Positions 1-8,464 of a DNA stretch of 64,000 nt are shown here, in pieces. Each line of letters begins with the position of its first letter. Positions within the stretch are counted from its first letter, which is position 1. The position numbers and the translations under genes were made by a program. The DNA lies in the NCBI GenBank assembly GCA_040220855.1, contig JAVJVZ010000076.1, forward strand, positions 1-64,000, read 5' to 3'. Origin of the DNA: JACKNG01 sp040220855 (lineage in GTDB: Bacteria; Pseudomonadota; Gammaproteobacteria; Ga0077536). Below the pieces are notes generated by a model. The model was not told where the DNA came from and did no database searches. It saw only the letters and a program-made list of their open reading frames with translations.

Positions 1-220
1 GCGCCTCGAGGCGTTCGCGCACCGCCTCCAGGCGCGCGGCTGCAGCGCTGTCGCTGCGTGACAGCGGTGGCGCGTCCTCGAGCACGCTGAGCAGCATCAG
101 CGCGCCGGCCGCGGGCGCCAGGGACACCGCACGCGCGATCACCTGCGCACCGTCGCCGGGCGCCACGGCGCACAACAGGCGCGAATAGCCGGCCCTGGCA
201 GAGATGTCCGCTCGCTCCAT
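1..220 (-). CDS. Universal stress protein family, N-terminal fragment
   Basis: The gene runs off the left edge, so only the first 73 residues are present. They read as the start of a UspA-fold domain: a short lead, the strand YSRLLCAVAP, a helix, and a second strand LMLLSVLED at about residues 47-55. Usp proteins are small cytoplasmic nucleotide-binding proteins tied to stress survival, and a second, complete one lies at 54816-55286. The ATG at 218-220 (complement) is the first plausible start. The gene is divergent from the binding-protein gene at 455. The call rests on fold pattern only, because the glycine-rich nucleotide loop near the C-terminus is outside the window. Confidence 0.55.
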   Translation of the reverse strand, partial: MERADISARAGYSRLLCAVAPGDGAQVIARAVSLAPAAGALMLLSVLEDAPPLSRSDSAAAARLEAVRERLEA

Positions 221-454
221 GTGCGGGCAGGTGCAAATCCCGTACCGGTCGCCGCATGACTACCGGGCGTCAACCTCGCCGCGCCGCGTGTAAGTTCTGC
301 CCACGGCTTGTAAATCGGGCCGGACCCGCCGCGATTTCCGCTATAGTGACGACCGGCGCCGTGTCCCGCCCGAGGCCCGCCAGCGCGGCGGTGCGGGCGG
401 AGCGATGCGGTCGTTTGTATCGCCGCGGCAAGGAATCCGAACCGGCCCGAAGTC
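221..454. promoter_or_regulatory. Divergent intergenic region with a possible -10 box
   Basis: This 234-base gap separates a leftward Usp gene from the rightward binding-protein/kinase pair, so it must hold promoters for both. A TATAGT hexamer at 342-347 is a reasonable -10 for the rightward genes, but I find no convincing -35 at 16-18 bases. The TTGTAA at 308-313 is too far away. No hairpin or repeat is obvious. Confidence 0.25.
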
Positions 455-1408
455 ATGTCCCACATACCCCGCACGTGGACCGCGTGTGTGGCGGCGCTGT
501 GGTTGCTGGTCGCCTGCGGGTGCGGGGTCGACCATGCCAGCCTGCCGCGCGTCGCGGCCAACAACTGGGCCGGCTACTGGCCGCTCTATCTGGCCGTGCG
601 CGATGCGCCTGAGCCCATCGCGCACCTCACCGAACTGCACTCTGCGACGGAAGTCATGCGTGCGTATCGCAATGGCGCCATCGACATCGCGGCACTGACG
701 CTGGACGAAGCCCTGGTGCTCGCGTCCGAGGGACCGGACGTGGCCGTGTTCCTGGTCGTCGACCTGTCAGCCGGCGGCGACGCGCTGGTCGCGCGGGCGG
801 ACATCGCGACCCCTGCCGCGCTCGCCGGGCGGCGCATCGGCCTCGAATCGAGCGCGCTCGGCGCGTACATGCTGAGCCGCGTCTACGACCGCAGCGAGCT
901 TGCGCCCGGCGCGGCCGAGATCGTCGAGATCGCCTACGGTGATCACGCCCGGGCATTTCGTCGCGGCGAGGTCGATGCCGTCATCACGTTCGATCCGGTA
1001 CGTGCCGAACTGGTTGCTGGCGGTGCCCGCGAACTCTTCAGCAGCCGTGAGATCCCGGGCGAGATTGTCGACGTCCTGCTGGCGCGGCCGTCCTATCTCG
1101 AAGCCAACCGGGCGGCGGTCGCGCGTCTCGTTGCGGCATGGCAGGCCGCAGTGACGCATGTGCGCCGGTCGCCCGAGACCGCCTTCGCGCGCCTCGACGG
1201 ATTCGTCGCCGGTGACCGGGCGCGTTTCGACGCGGCACTCGCCGGCATCGAACTGCCCACCCCGGCGCAGCAACGGCGCCTGCTCAGAGGTGAACTCGCC
1301 GCGGTGGCCGAGCGCCTGACCGGCGTGATGCGCCAGCACGACCTGCTCGGTGCCTCGCGCGGGGAGTTCGCCATCACCACGGCCGTTTTTGAGCGGGCGC
1401 TGCCATGA
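455..1408 (+). CDS. Periplasmic NitT/TauT-type substrate-binding lipoprotein
   Basis: A 317-residue protein with a short signal sequence and lipobox (LLVAC, Cys21), so probably lipid-anchored and periplasmic. The body resembles the NMT1/THI5-like and SsuA/TauA binding proteins of nitrate, sulfonate and thiamine-precursor transporters. Markers are the early ANNWAGYWPLYLA strand-loop, the AALTLDEALVLA region that lines such clefts, LAGRRIGLESSALGAYML, and DAVITFDPVRAEL. No permease or ATPase gene lies beside it. Its stop overlaps the start of the histidine kinase by four bases (ATGA), implying translational coupling and a sensory rather than transport role. The ligand cannot be named from sequence. 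Confidence 0.75.
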   Translation: MSHIPRTWTACVAALWLLVACGCGVDHASLPRVAANNWAGYWPLYLAVRDAPEPIAHLTELHSATEVMRAYRNGAIDIAALTLDEALVLASEGPDVAVFLVVDLSAGGDALVARADIATPAALAGRRIGLESSALGAYMLSRVYDRSELAPGAAEIVEIAYGDHARAFRRGEVDAVITFDPVRAELVAGGARELFSSREIPGEIVDVLLARPSYLEANRAAVARLVAAWQAAVTHVRRSPETAFARLDGFVAGDRARFDAALAGIELPTPAQQRRLLRGELAAVAERLTGVMRQHDLLGASRGEFAITTAVFERALP

Positions 1409-3375
1409 AGGGCTCCCTGCGCACCCGCCTGGCGCTACTCGTGCTGGTCGCCTTGCTTGCCATCACGGCGGTGCTGGTGGTGGTGCTGCTGCGCGGCGAG
1501 GTGCGCGAGGTGGAGCAGGAACGCGCCGCCTTGCTCGCGCACGGGCTGACCGTTGGGCAGACCGCGATCGCCGATGACGTGCTGGCCGGCAACCTGGCGG
1601 ACGTGCGCAGCCTGCTCGCGACCCTCGCGCTCGACCGCGAGGTGCGTTTCGCCGCGCTGGTCGATGAGCATGACCACGTGCTCATCGACGTCGGCCGGCG
1701 CCACGAGGGCAAGGCCCTCGCTGCCGTGCTGCCGCCGGATGCAATGGCGCTGGTCGCGCGCGTACGCGAGCGGCTCAGCGCAGAGGTGCGCCGCATCGGT
1801 AACGGCGAACTCATCGCCATGTCGCCGGTCGCCCTCGGCCGCACCAACGGTTCGTTGCGTAGTGGGCGCATCGGCCTGCTGGTGTTGTGCGCGGGCGATC
1901 GCATCGCGCTCGGCCAGGCCTACCAGCGAACCGCACTCGAGGTCGTCGCGGTCACCCTGATCGTGCTGGTGCTGCTCGCACTGATGTACCTCGTGCTGGC
2001 GCGCGACGTGACGCGACCGCTGGGACGCTTCATGGCGGTCATTACGCGACTGCGGGAGGGTGAGCTCGGCGCGCGCGTCGGCGGCCTGTCGGGCGCGGAA
2101 TTCGGCCGTCTGGCGCAGGCTTTCGACGCTGCCCTCGATACCGTGGAGCGCCAGACGCGCGACATCGTCCTCAGCGAGACGCGACTGCGCCGTACCAACG
2201 AGCTGGCCGGCGTGATCGATCTCGAATGGGACCTCGTGCGCCGCGAGCTCATCGTGCCGCACGGCCTGTGGGCTCTGCTGGGGCGCACGCCGCTGCCCGC
2301 ACCGCTCGCGATGGATGCCTTCACCGGGCTCGTACATGCCGACGACCGCGCACGCTTCGCCACTTGCCTGGAGCGCACGCTCGCCGACGGCGATCCGTTC
2401 GCCGACGAATTCCGCATGGAGACCGCACACGGGCAGAACGTGTGGCTGCGCATCCAGGGTGCCCTGGAGTCGAACGCCGATGGCACCGCGCGGCGCCTGC
2501 TCGCGCTGGCCCAGGACGTCAGCGCGCGCAAGCGAGCCGAGCAGCGCCAGGAGGAGCTCACCGTGCAGCTGCACACGGCGCAGAAGCTCGAGGCGATCGG
2601 GCTGTTGTCAGGTGGTATCGCACACGACTTCAACAACATCCTGGCCGCCATCATCGGCTTCGCACGCCTCACGCGGCGTCAGCCGAGCTACGCCGAGGAT
2701 GTGCGGCTCGTGAGCTACCTGGACGAAATGGAAGCCGCGGCAGAGCGTGGGCGAGAACTGGTCACGCAGCTGCTCACGTTCAGCCAGGACCAGCCGGGCG
2801 TACCGGAACCCCTCGAGCTGGCGGCGGTGGTCGACGATGTCACACGGCTATTGCAGCCGCTGCTGTCGGCCCAGATTGCGCTGTCCTTCACGGCCGAACC
2901 CGATCTGCCACTCGTTCCCGCTGACGCCACCAGTGCCCGGCAGATCGTCATGAACCTGTGCCTGAACGCACGCGACGCGCAGCCTGCGGGTGGCCATATC
3001 GGTGTGTCGCTCGCACGCTCCACGGTGGAAGACGAGCGCTGCGCCTCCTGCCAGCAACGTTTCGGCGGCGAGTTCGTCGTACTCGCCGTCAGCGATGCAG
3101 GGCCAGGCATCACCAAGCCGGTGCTCGCGCGTATCTTCGATCCCTTCTTCACCACCAAGCGTGACGGCGACACGCTGCATGCCGTCTCCGCCGTCGTACC
3201 CGACAGCAGCGGTGGTTCGGGGCTCGGCCTGTCGGTCGTGCACGGCGCGATTCATCAGCTCGGCGGTCACGTCACGGTGAGCACGGCCGCTGGCGGTGGT
3301 ACCTGCTTTGCCGTCTATTTCCCGTGCAGTGCGGGCGCCGAATCGGCGCCGCTGGGGGCGGCTGCCAACGGCTGA
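1405..3375 (+). CDS. Membrane sensor histidine kinase (HAMP-PAS-HisKA-HATPase)
   Basis: A 656-residue kinase. Transmembrane segments lie at about residues 10-30 and 175-198 and flank a periplasmic sensor region. A HAMP linker (about 200-255), a PAS fold (about 270-385), a dimerisation/phosphoacceptor region with the H-box GGIAHDFNNILAAIIGF (His407), and a GHKL ATPase follow. The ATPase shows DAGPGI near 564 and GGSGLGLSVV near 602. There is no receiver domain and no response regulator gene beside it, so its partner is elsewhere. The four-base overlap with the upstream binding lipoprotein suggests that the lipoprotein presents ligand to the kinase's periplasmic domain. Ligand and output are unknown. 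Confidence 0.88.
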   Translation: MKGSLRTRLALLVLVALLAITAVLVVVLLRGEVREVEQERAALLAHGLTVGQTAIADDVLAGNLADVRSLLATLALDREVRFAALVDEHDHVLIDVGRRHEGKALAAVLPPDAMALVARVRERLSAEVRRIGNGELIAMSPVALGRTNGSLRSGRIGLLVLCAGDRIALGQAYQRTALEVVAVTLIVLVLLALMYLVLARDVTRPLGRFMAVITRLREGELGARVGGLSGAEFGRLAQAFDAALDTVERQTRDIVLSETRLRRTNELAGVIDLEWDLVRRELIVPHGLWALLGRTPLPAPLAMDAFTGLVHADDRARFATCLERTLADGDPFADEFRMETAHGQNVWLRIQGALESNADGTARRLLALAQDVSARKRAEQRQEELTVQLHTAQKLEAIGLLSGGIAHDFNNILAAIIGFARLTRRQPSYAEDVRLVSYLDEMEAAAERGRELVTQLLTFSQDQPGVPEPLELAAVVDDVTRLLQPLLSAQIALSFTAEPDLPLVPADATSARQIVMNLCLNARDAQPAGGHIGVSLARSTVEDERCASCQQRFGGEFVVLAVSDAGPGITKPVLARIFDPFFTTKRDGDTLHAVSAVVPDSSGGSGLGLSVVHGAIHQLGGHVTVSTAAGGGTCFAVYFPCSAGAESAPLGAAANG

Positions 3376-3385
3376 TTCCGCGCGG

Positions 3386-3733
3386 TCACTTCAGCAGGTC
3401 GCGCAGGTGCGCGAACGGCTGGTACGTGGCGCCGCCCTCTTGCGCCCCCGCGTCGCCACCGCGCCGGCCGACCGCGCGCTGGTGCTCGTCGTCATGGCAG
3501 TACAGGCACAGGAGTTCCCAGTTGCTGCCATCGGGCGGGTTGTTGTCGTGGTCGTGGTCGCGGTGGTGCACCGTCAGCTCGCGCAGGTTGGCGTGATCGA
3601 AGGTGCGCCCGCAACGGCCGCACACCCAGGGGAACATCCGCAGGGCCTGCTCACGGTAGCTGCGCTCGCGCACGTCGCGCGCGCGCCGCGCCTCGGCCAC
3701 CACGCGGTCGAGTCGGTCGTCGTCGATGGCCAT
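3386..3733 (-). CDS. HNH endonuclease, YajD-like
   Basis: A 115-residue protein with a compact HNH nuclease module. Two zinc-binding CxxC pairs (Cys38/Cys41 and Cys76/Cys79) bracket the active-site strand with HH at 56-57, the Asn at 71 and His80/His84. The spacing matches small stand-alone HNH proteins such as YajD. It lies 9 bases downstream of the thiolase stop's neighbour on the same strand order (its ATG at 3733, thiolase stop at 3743), and its 3' end faces the kinase gene with an 10-base gap. There is no phage or intron context, so a housekeeping or repair-type role is more likely than homing. Function is not established. Confidence 0.85.
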   Translation of the reverse strand: MAIDDDRLDRVVAEARRARDVRERSYREQALRMFPWVCGRCGRTFDHANLRELTVHHRDHDHDNNPPDGSNWELLCLYCHDDEHQRAVGRRGGDAGAQEGGATYQPFAHLRDLLK

Positions 3734-3742
3734 CGGAGCGAT

Positions 3743-5239
3743 CTACGCGAGCAGGGTGGCAAGCGTGCGCACGCCATCGACGGCCGGCGCCAGCGCGACG
3801 CGGCGGCCGACCACGTTCTCACCGGTGAAGGCGGCATAGGCGGCGTCATCGTCAGCGCAGTTGGCGACGAAACGCCGGCCCTCGGCGGTACGGCCGTAGA
3901 CGATGCCACACGCGGGGCGCTGCGCGCGGTCAAAGATGACGGTCCAGGTCTCGATGATGCCAACGCCGCGCGGTGCTGCAGCGGGTTCGAGAGGGGCATT
4001 GCCGGCATCCGGCGCGGCGGCGTCCTCGCGGTCGTCGGCGGCGATGTCGCGGCGGCCCGGCGTGTCGGCGTAGATGCCGACGGCGAACTTGTGCAGGAAC
4101 CAGCCGAGCGCGGTGGTCATGCCGCTGGTGTGGCGGCCGGCGGCGATGGCTTCCGCCATGCTCGCGATGCCGTGCAGCGCGTAGTTGCTGCCTGGCCCGC
4201 CGAAGAAGCCGAGACCCCCGGTCTGCGTCAAGGGACGTGGGTCGTCGTCGGCAAGGCCGAGATGGCGACGCTGGATGTTGACCGCGCACGGGAAGCACGA
4301 ATAGAGGTCGAAGGCCGCAATCTCGCCGGCACCGAGGCCGGCACGGATCTCGGCCCGTGCGGTGGCCCGCGCCAGCGCCGCGCTCTGCGTGTAGTCCTCG
4401 CGCTCGACGAGAAAGCGCTGGCGATCGCGCGCCCAGGCGCCGCCGCGGAAATAGACTGCGCGGCCGGCGCCGTCACGCGCCGCCGCGGCGCGCGTGGCGG
4501 TGGTGAGGATGACCGCGGCACCGAGGTCGGCCATCACGAGTGACACCATGCGCTTGGTGTAGGGATAGGCGATGGGGCGATTGTCGGGTGCGGGCGTGAC
4601 GATGTCGCCAGCGTCGAGGGCGGTGCGCGTCCACGCGTTCGGGTGCGCAGCGGCGACCGCGCTGAAGCCCGCCCACAGCCCGCCCACGCGTGCGAGCCAG
4701 GCAGCCTTGGACAGTCCCGATGCCGCCCACAGGGCGTTCTCGAACAGTGGGAAGCCGTGAATCGGCAAGGTCAGCCCGTGGTCCGCTTCGAGTGCCGTGG
4801 CGCCGACCGCATCATCGGCCGCGTAATCGGGCGGTATGCCCTGCAGCAGCGCGCCTTCGCCGCGCTGGTCGGACGCGCTGCGCGGGTAGAAGGTCTCGGC
4901 ACCGCAGATCAGCACCGTGCGTGCCTCGCCGCGCGCGAGCATGCCTGCCGCCTCGTTGACGAACTGCTGCGGCACCTGCCCACCGATGCCCGACAGGCGT
5001 ACCACGCGGGGTTCGAGACCGAGGCGGGCGGCGAGCGCGCGTTCGGGTGCGTCGAGTACGCGGCTCTGCGGGCGCACCACGAACAGCGCGTCGACCTGCG
5101 CGAGCACGCCGCGCCCGGCCTGCTCGCCGGCACGGCGCGCCGCGGTTTCCATCAGGTCCAGCGGATCGCCGAACGGCGGGCTGGCGGTGCGCGGCTGGGT
5201 GACCTGGCCCCAGCCGCTGACGACGACCTGGCGGCTCAT
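3743..5239 (-). CDS. Thiolase-superfamily acetyl-CoA acetyltransferase-like protein (SCP2 type)
   Basis: A 498-residue protein with the two-lobed thiolase fold. It is closest in style to the non-specific lipid-transfer/SCP2 thiolases annotated as acetyl-CoA acetyltransferase. At the place where classical thiolases carry the acyl-accepting Cys, the sequence is SGIGGQVPQQFVNEAA (residues 83-98), so that Cys is absent. Other thiolase landmarks remain: DLYSCFPCAV at 311-320 and GGPGSNYALHGIA at 347-359. Residues after about 410 form an extra C-terminal domain rich in beta structure. The next gene carries an SCP2-like domain, and the two share the minus strand 7 bases apart, so a joint role in acyl-CoA or sterol-like substrate cleavage is plausible but inferred. 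Confidence 0.8.
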   Translation of the reverse strand: MSRQVVVSGWGQVTQPRTASPPFGDPLDLMETAARRAGEQAGRGVLAQVDALFVVRPQSRVLDAPERALAARLGLEPRVVRLSGIGGQVPQQFVNEAAGMLARGEARTVLICGAETFYPRSASDQRGEGALLQGIPPDYAADDAVGATALEADHGLTLPIHGFPLFENALWAASGLSKAAWLARVGGLWAGFSAVAAAHPNAWTRTALDAGDIVTPAPDNRPIAYPYTKRMVSLVMADLGAAVILTTATRAAAARDGAGRAVYFRGGAWARDRQRFLVEREDYTQSAALARATARAEIRAGLGAGEIAAFDLYSCFPCAVNIQRRHLGLADDDPRPLTQTGGLGFFGGPGSNYALHGIASMAEAIAAGRHTSGMTTALGWFLHKFAVGIYADTPGRRDIAADDREDAAAPDAGNAPLEPAAAPRGVGIIETWTVIFDRAQRPACGIVYGRTAEGRRFVANCADDDAAYAAFTGENVVGRRVALAPAVDGVRTLATLLA

Positions 5240-5246
5240 CGCGCGT

Positions 5247-6506
5247 TCAGTCGTTACGGCGTCGCTCGATGTCCTCGAGCGTACGCATGAGTACCGGGCG
5301 GAAGCGCTCGTAGTTCTCGCTCATGGGAAAATGGCCGAGTCCTTCGAGCATCTCGTAGTGCACGTTGCCGATGCGCTGCGCCGACGCTTCGACGTGTTCG
5401 GGCGGGCACGTGAAGTCGTACTGGCCGGCGTACATGTACAGCGGCACCCTGGTCGCATCGATGCGATCCGCTCGCGCGGGATCGGCGTTCTCGACGCCCC
5501 AGAAGTAGAGATCGCTGCGCAGCGCGCGCGGATGTGCGTTCTGGATCATGCGGTTCATCTGGCGATCGGCGCGCGACAGCTGCGGCGCCGTGACCGCATC
5601 CATCAGCCCCGGCTCCATCTGGATGACATTGACCGCCGGGTCGACCCACCAGTCGTGGAAGAACCCGTAGGTCGGCACCGCGCCGGCGAGTGCAACGAGG
5701 GCGCGGAAGCGCTCGGGATAGCGCTCGGCGAGATGGCAGGCGATGACGCCGCCGATGCTGCAACCGATGAAGACCGGGTGGTCGAGCTTGAGTGCATCGG
5801 CGAGCGCGACCACGAAGCGCGTCACCCAGTCCGAGGTGAGCAGCTGGTCCTCGGCGAAGAAATCGCGGTCGTAAGGTGGATCGGACTTGCCGTGGGCAGG
5901 CAGATCGTAGGCGATCACACGATATTTCTTCGTCAGTTCGCGATCTTCGAGAAGATGGCGCCACTGGCGGTTCTCGTTGCCGGCGGTGTGCTGGCACAGC
6001 AGCGGGATGCCCTCACCTGCCTCGAAGTAGAAGACCTTGTGCCGGCAGCCGTCGAGTTCGACGTTGACGTAGCGGCCGACCGCCTGCCAGTGCTCGTGCC
6101 AGTCGGGTTCCGCCGGCAGGTCGGTGCTGCCGTTCAAGGCACGCCCGACCAGGATCCACTGCGAGAGTGTCGCCATCTGCTGGAACAGCGGCCGGATGTC
6201 GCCCTCGATGCTCATGTTGCCGGTGGCGACGGCGGCGAAGATGGCATGCCCCATTGGCGGCGGGTCGGGATCGAAGAGCGCTTCCCATACCCCTTTCGCG
6301 GCGCTGAGCGTGAAGCTGCTCGGCTCGAGCGGGCCACCATCGACGACGGTGCGCTCGACCTGTCCATGGTGGACGTGGAAGGTGTAACGCGTGGCGTCGA
6401 CGGCGATGGTGAAGCTGCCGTCGAAGCCGCGGCCGTTCATGGTGCAGGCGGCGTCGGCATTGACGGCCGCGATCCAGCGATCGACCCAGTCGCGATCGAG
6501 ATTCAT
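5247..6506 (-). CDS. SCP2-like domain fused to alpha/beta hydrolase
   Basis: The ATG at 6506 is preferred over an in-frame ATG at 6545 because GGAGGACA lies just upstream of it, giving 419 residues. Residues about 1-120 resemble a sterol-carrier SCP2 domain (a FDGSFTIAVD strand, SSFTLSAAKGVWEAL, and GNMSIEGD near the end). Residues about 160-419 are an alpha/beta hydrolase with HTAGNENRQW for the oxyanion hole, nucleophile elbow GCSIGG (Ser about 250), and a late GLGHFPMSE carrying the catalytic His. The hydrolase is probably cytoplasmic. It is followed 7 bases on by the SCP2-type thiolase, so the pair is likely one operon. Substrate is unknown. An ester or C-C bond in a bulky lipid-like CoA compound is a guess. 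Confidence 0.8.
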   Translation of the reverse strand: MNLDRDWVDRWIAAVNADAACTMNGRGFDGSFTIAVDATRYTFHVHHGQVERTVVDGGPLEPSSFTLSAAKGVWEALFDPDPPPMGHAIFAAVATGNMSIEGDIRPLFQQMATLSQWILVGRALNGSTDLPAEPDWHEHWQAVGRYVNVELDGCRHKVFYFEAGEGIPLLCQHTAGNENRQWRHLLEDRELTKKYRVIAYDLPAHGKSDPPYDRDFFAEDQLLTSDWVTRFVVALADALKLDHPVFIGCSIGGVIACHLAERYPERFRALVALAGAVPTYGFFHDWWVDPAVNVIQMEPGLMDAVTAPQLSRADRQMNRMIQNAHPRALRSDLYFWGVENADPARADRIDATRVPLYMYAGQYDFTCPPEHVEASAQRIGNVHYEMLEGLGHFPMSENYERFRPVLMRTLEDIERRRND

Positions 6507-6592
6507 GCGCGTGTCCTCCCCGGTGCGCGTTGGCGGAAGACCCATGCTAGCGCCGCGCGGGCGCTGCTGTCATGCCCGCATGGGAGCAACGT

Positions 6593-7513
6593 TCAGTCGA
6601 AGATGTCGAGCGGGATCTCGCACGCCACCGTCCACTGTGGTTGATTGACGATTTCTGCGATGCGCAGGTTGGCTGCCACGCTGAGCAGGCAATAGGCGAG
6701 TTCGGGCGCCATGCCCTGTTCGCGGCACAGGCGATCGATGAGGTAGCGTGCGGCGTCCTGCGCCGCGGCGAAGAGATCGGGGCCGATGCCGGTCGTCACC
6801 AGCCGCGCGCCGCCGGCCGGCCACGCGTCGGCCGGCGCGCGGAAGCGCGGAAACGGAATCGTCTCGCCCTTGAGCACGTCGAAGCTGACCTCGATGCCGA
6901 GGGTGGTCTCGATGGCGGTGCCGCAGAGTTCGCCATCGCCCTGCGCGGCGTGGCCGTCGCCGACCGAGAACAATGCGCCCGGTACCTCGACCGGCAGGTA
7001 CAGCGTGGTGCCGGCGACGAGCGAGCGGACGTCCATATTGCCGCCGCAGGCGAGTGGCGGGATGGCGCTGTGATGGCCGGACGCGGCCGGGGCGACGCCG
7101 ATGGTGCCGGCAAAGGGGCGCGTCGGCAGGCGGATGCCGGGCGCGAACTGGACGTGGTCCGCGTCGTAGCGCGACAGGTGCAGCATGGCGTCGGGGAAGT
7201 CGTCGGCGAGCAGGCCGAAGCCCGGAATGATCGCGGTCCAGCCCCAGTCCGCCAGCGCGTAGTCATGAATGTGCACGACCAGCGTATCGCCGGGCGCGGC
7301 ACCGTCGATGGCCAGCGGGCCGGTGAGCGGGTTGGCATTGTCGACGTCGAGCTCGGCGATGGTCGCGCTGGTGGCGTCCGGCGTCATGAGGCCGCGCGAG
7401 GCGTCCATCAGTTCGAGCGCGACGCGCTCGCCCGGCGCCACGGTGAGCAGTGGCGCGTTGCGATTGTCCCAACCGAGATGATGCTGGTGGCGATGAATGG
7501 TCGTGATGCTCAT
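6593..7513 (-). CDS. Acetamidase/formamidase family amidase
   Basis: A 306-residue member of the FmdA/AmdA family, zinc-containing enzymes that hydrolyse formamide or acetamide to the acid and ammonia. It shows the family order: an N-terminal HHLGWDNRN segment, GDTLVVHIHDY, then the central CGGNMDVRSL with GTTLYLPV and SVGDGHAAQGDGE, which carry the conserved acidic and His residues. Its ATG overlaps the stop of the DUF71 gene by four bases, so translation is coupled. FmdA homologues often sit with urea/amide transporters, which are not seen here. Exact substrate is unproven. Confidence 0.87.
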   Translation of the reverse strand: MSITTIHRHQHHLGWDNRNAPLLTVAPGERVALELMDASRGLMTPDATSATIAELDVDNANPLTGPLAIDGAAPGDTLVVHIHDYALADWGWTAIIPGFGLLADDFPDAMLHLSRYDADHVQFAPGIRLPTRPFAGTIGVAPAASGHHSAIPPLACGGNMDVRSLVAGTTLYLPVEVPGALFSVGDGHAAQGDGELCGTAIETTLGIEVSFDVLKGETIPFPRFRAPADAWPAGGARLVTTGIGPDLFAAAQDAARYLIDRLCREQGMAPELAYCLLSVAANLRIAEIVNQPQWTVACEIPLDIFD

Positions 7514-8235
7514 GGCGTCGGAGTCCTCGGGTCAGGCGGTGGGTGGGAATCGCGTGAGTCAGCGGCGGCGGGCGCGATCGCGCAACGGGCAAAACCGTCG
7601 TCGATCGTCGTCGCACCGACGCGGATGCCAATCGGCTCGGCGAAGCAAGGCGCGTGGGTGCAGAACGTATGGAACTCGCCGCGTTCGCCGCAGGCATCGA
7701 CACCGGCCGGCAATGCGTCGAGCAGGGCGTCGTCGAAGCTGCGACCGGTGAACCCGGCGTCGAGCTGATTGGTGTCGACCGCGCACAACGTGGCGCGCAA
7801 GCCACCGGCAATCATCTCGCGCGCGAGCGTGGCGGTCGCCTGTTGCGTGCGCCACAGCGGAAACAGCGCGGCGAGCCCGCTGCCGGCGAGCTGCTGTTCG
7901 CGCCATGCGCGGATGTCGGCCAGGAAGAGGTCGCCGAAGGCGATCGCCTCGATGCCCTCGTCGCGCGCTCTCGCGACGACCTCGCGCATGCGCGCGCCGT
8001 AGACCGCGTTGGGGCATGGCCAGGGTAATGGCACCTGCCACAGCGGCAGGCCGGCGGCGGCGGCCTGCTGCGCGACGAGCGTGCGCGGGATGCCGTGCAT
8101 GGAGACCTCGTCGTGGCGCTCGTCGAAGGTGGTCAGCAGCGCGGCCACCTCGCAGGCACGGTCGCGCGCGAGCAGGGTCAGCATCCAGGCGCTGTCCTTG
8201 CCCGAGCTCCACGCAGCGAGCACGCGGCGTGTCAC
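7510..8235 (-). CDS. DUF71/COG2102 ATP-pyrophosphatase (diphthine-ammonia-ligase fold)
   Basis: I place the start at the GTG at 8235, with GAGGA seven bases upstream, giving 241 residues. The protein opens with the PP-loop AAWSSGKDSAWM (SGKDS 11-15) of ATP-pyrophosphatases, which adenylate a carbonyl and then amidate it. It continues through the family signatures AIAFGDLFL (about 98-106), a FPLW segment near 125-128, and GEFHTF (186-191). Archaeal and eukaryotic members make diphthamide, which bacteria lack. A bacterial branch has been proposed to act in B12 salvage (DUF71/COG2102 comparative genomics). My recollection is that the GEFHT form fits that branch better than the GGEFE form. The coupled amidase downstream hints at amide chemistry. 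Confidence 0.8.
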   Translation of the reverse strand: MTRRVLAAWSSGKDSAWMLTLLARDRACEVAALLTTFDERHDEVSMHGIPRTLVAQQAAAAGLPLWQVPLPWPCPNAVYGARMREVVARARDEGIEAIAFGDLFLADIRAWREQQLAGSGLAALFPLWRTQQATATLAREMIAGGLRATLCAVDTNQLDAGFTGRSFDDALLDALPAGVDACGERGEFHTFCTHAPCFAEPIGIRVGATTIDDGFARCAIAPAAADSRDSHPPPDPRTPTP

Positions 8236-8464
8236 GCGGGCATCCTCGCGCGATGCTGCAATCGACGAAGGCTGGCTGGGGACATCGGGCGCGATGCTCC
8301 TCGAAGCGGGGCGTGTCATCCTCGCAGGGTTTGCGCGTGCACGACAAATCGCTGCCGCGCGAGGAGCCGGGCATTGTTGGTGCTGTCGCAGGCGGCGCGC
8401 CAGCCGATGGCACGGCTCCTGAGCGATAATGCCACCCTGCTGCCCGCCCTGCTGCCGAGCTGCC

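Noticed and set aside
4643..6644. Long plus-strand open frames opposite the thiolase and hydrolase genes
   Set aside because: They are antisense shadows in GC-rich DNA, rich in Arg, Ala and Gly with no family likeness or ribosome sites.
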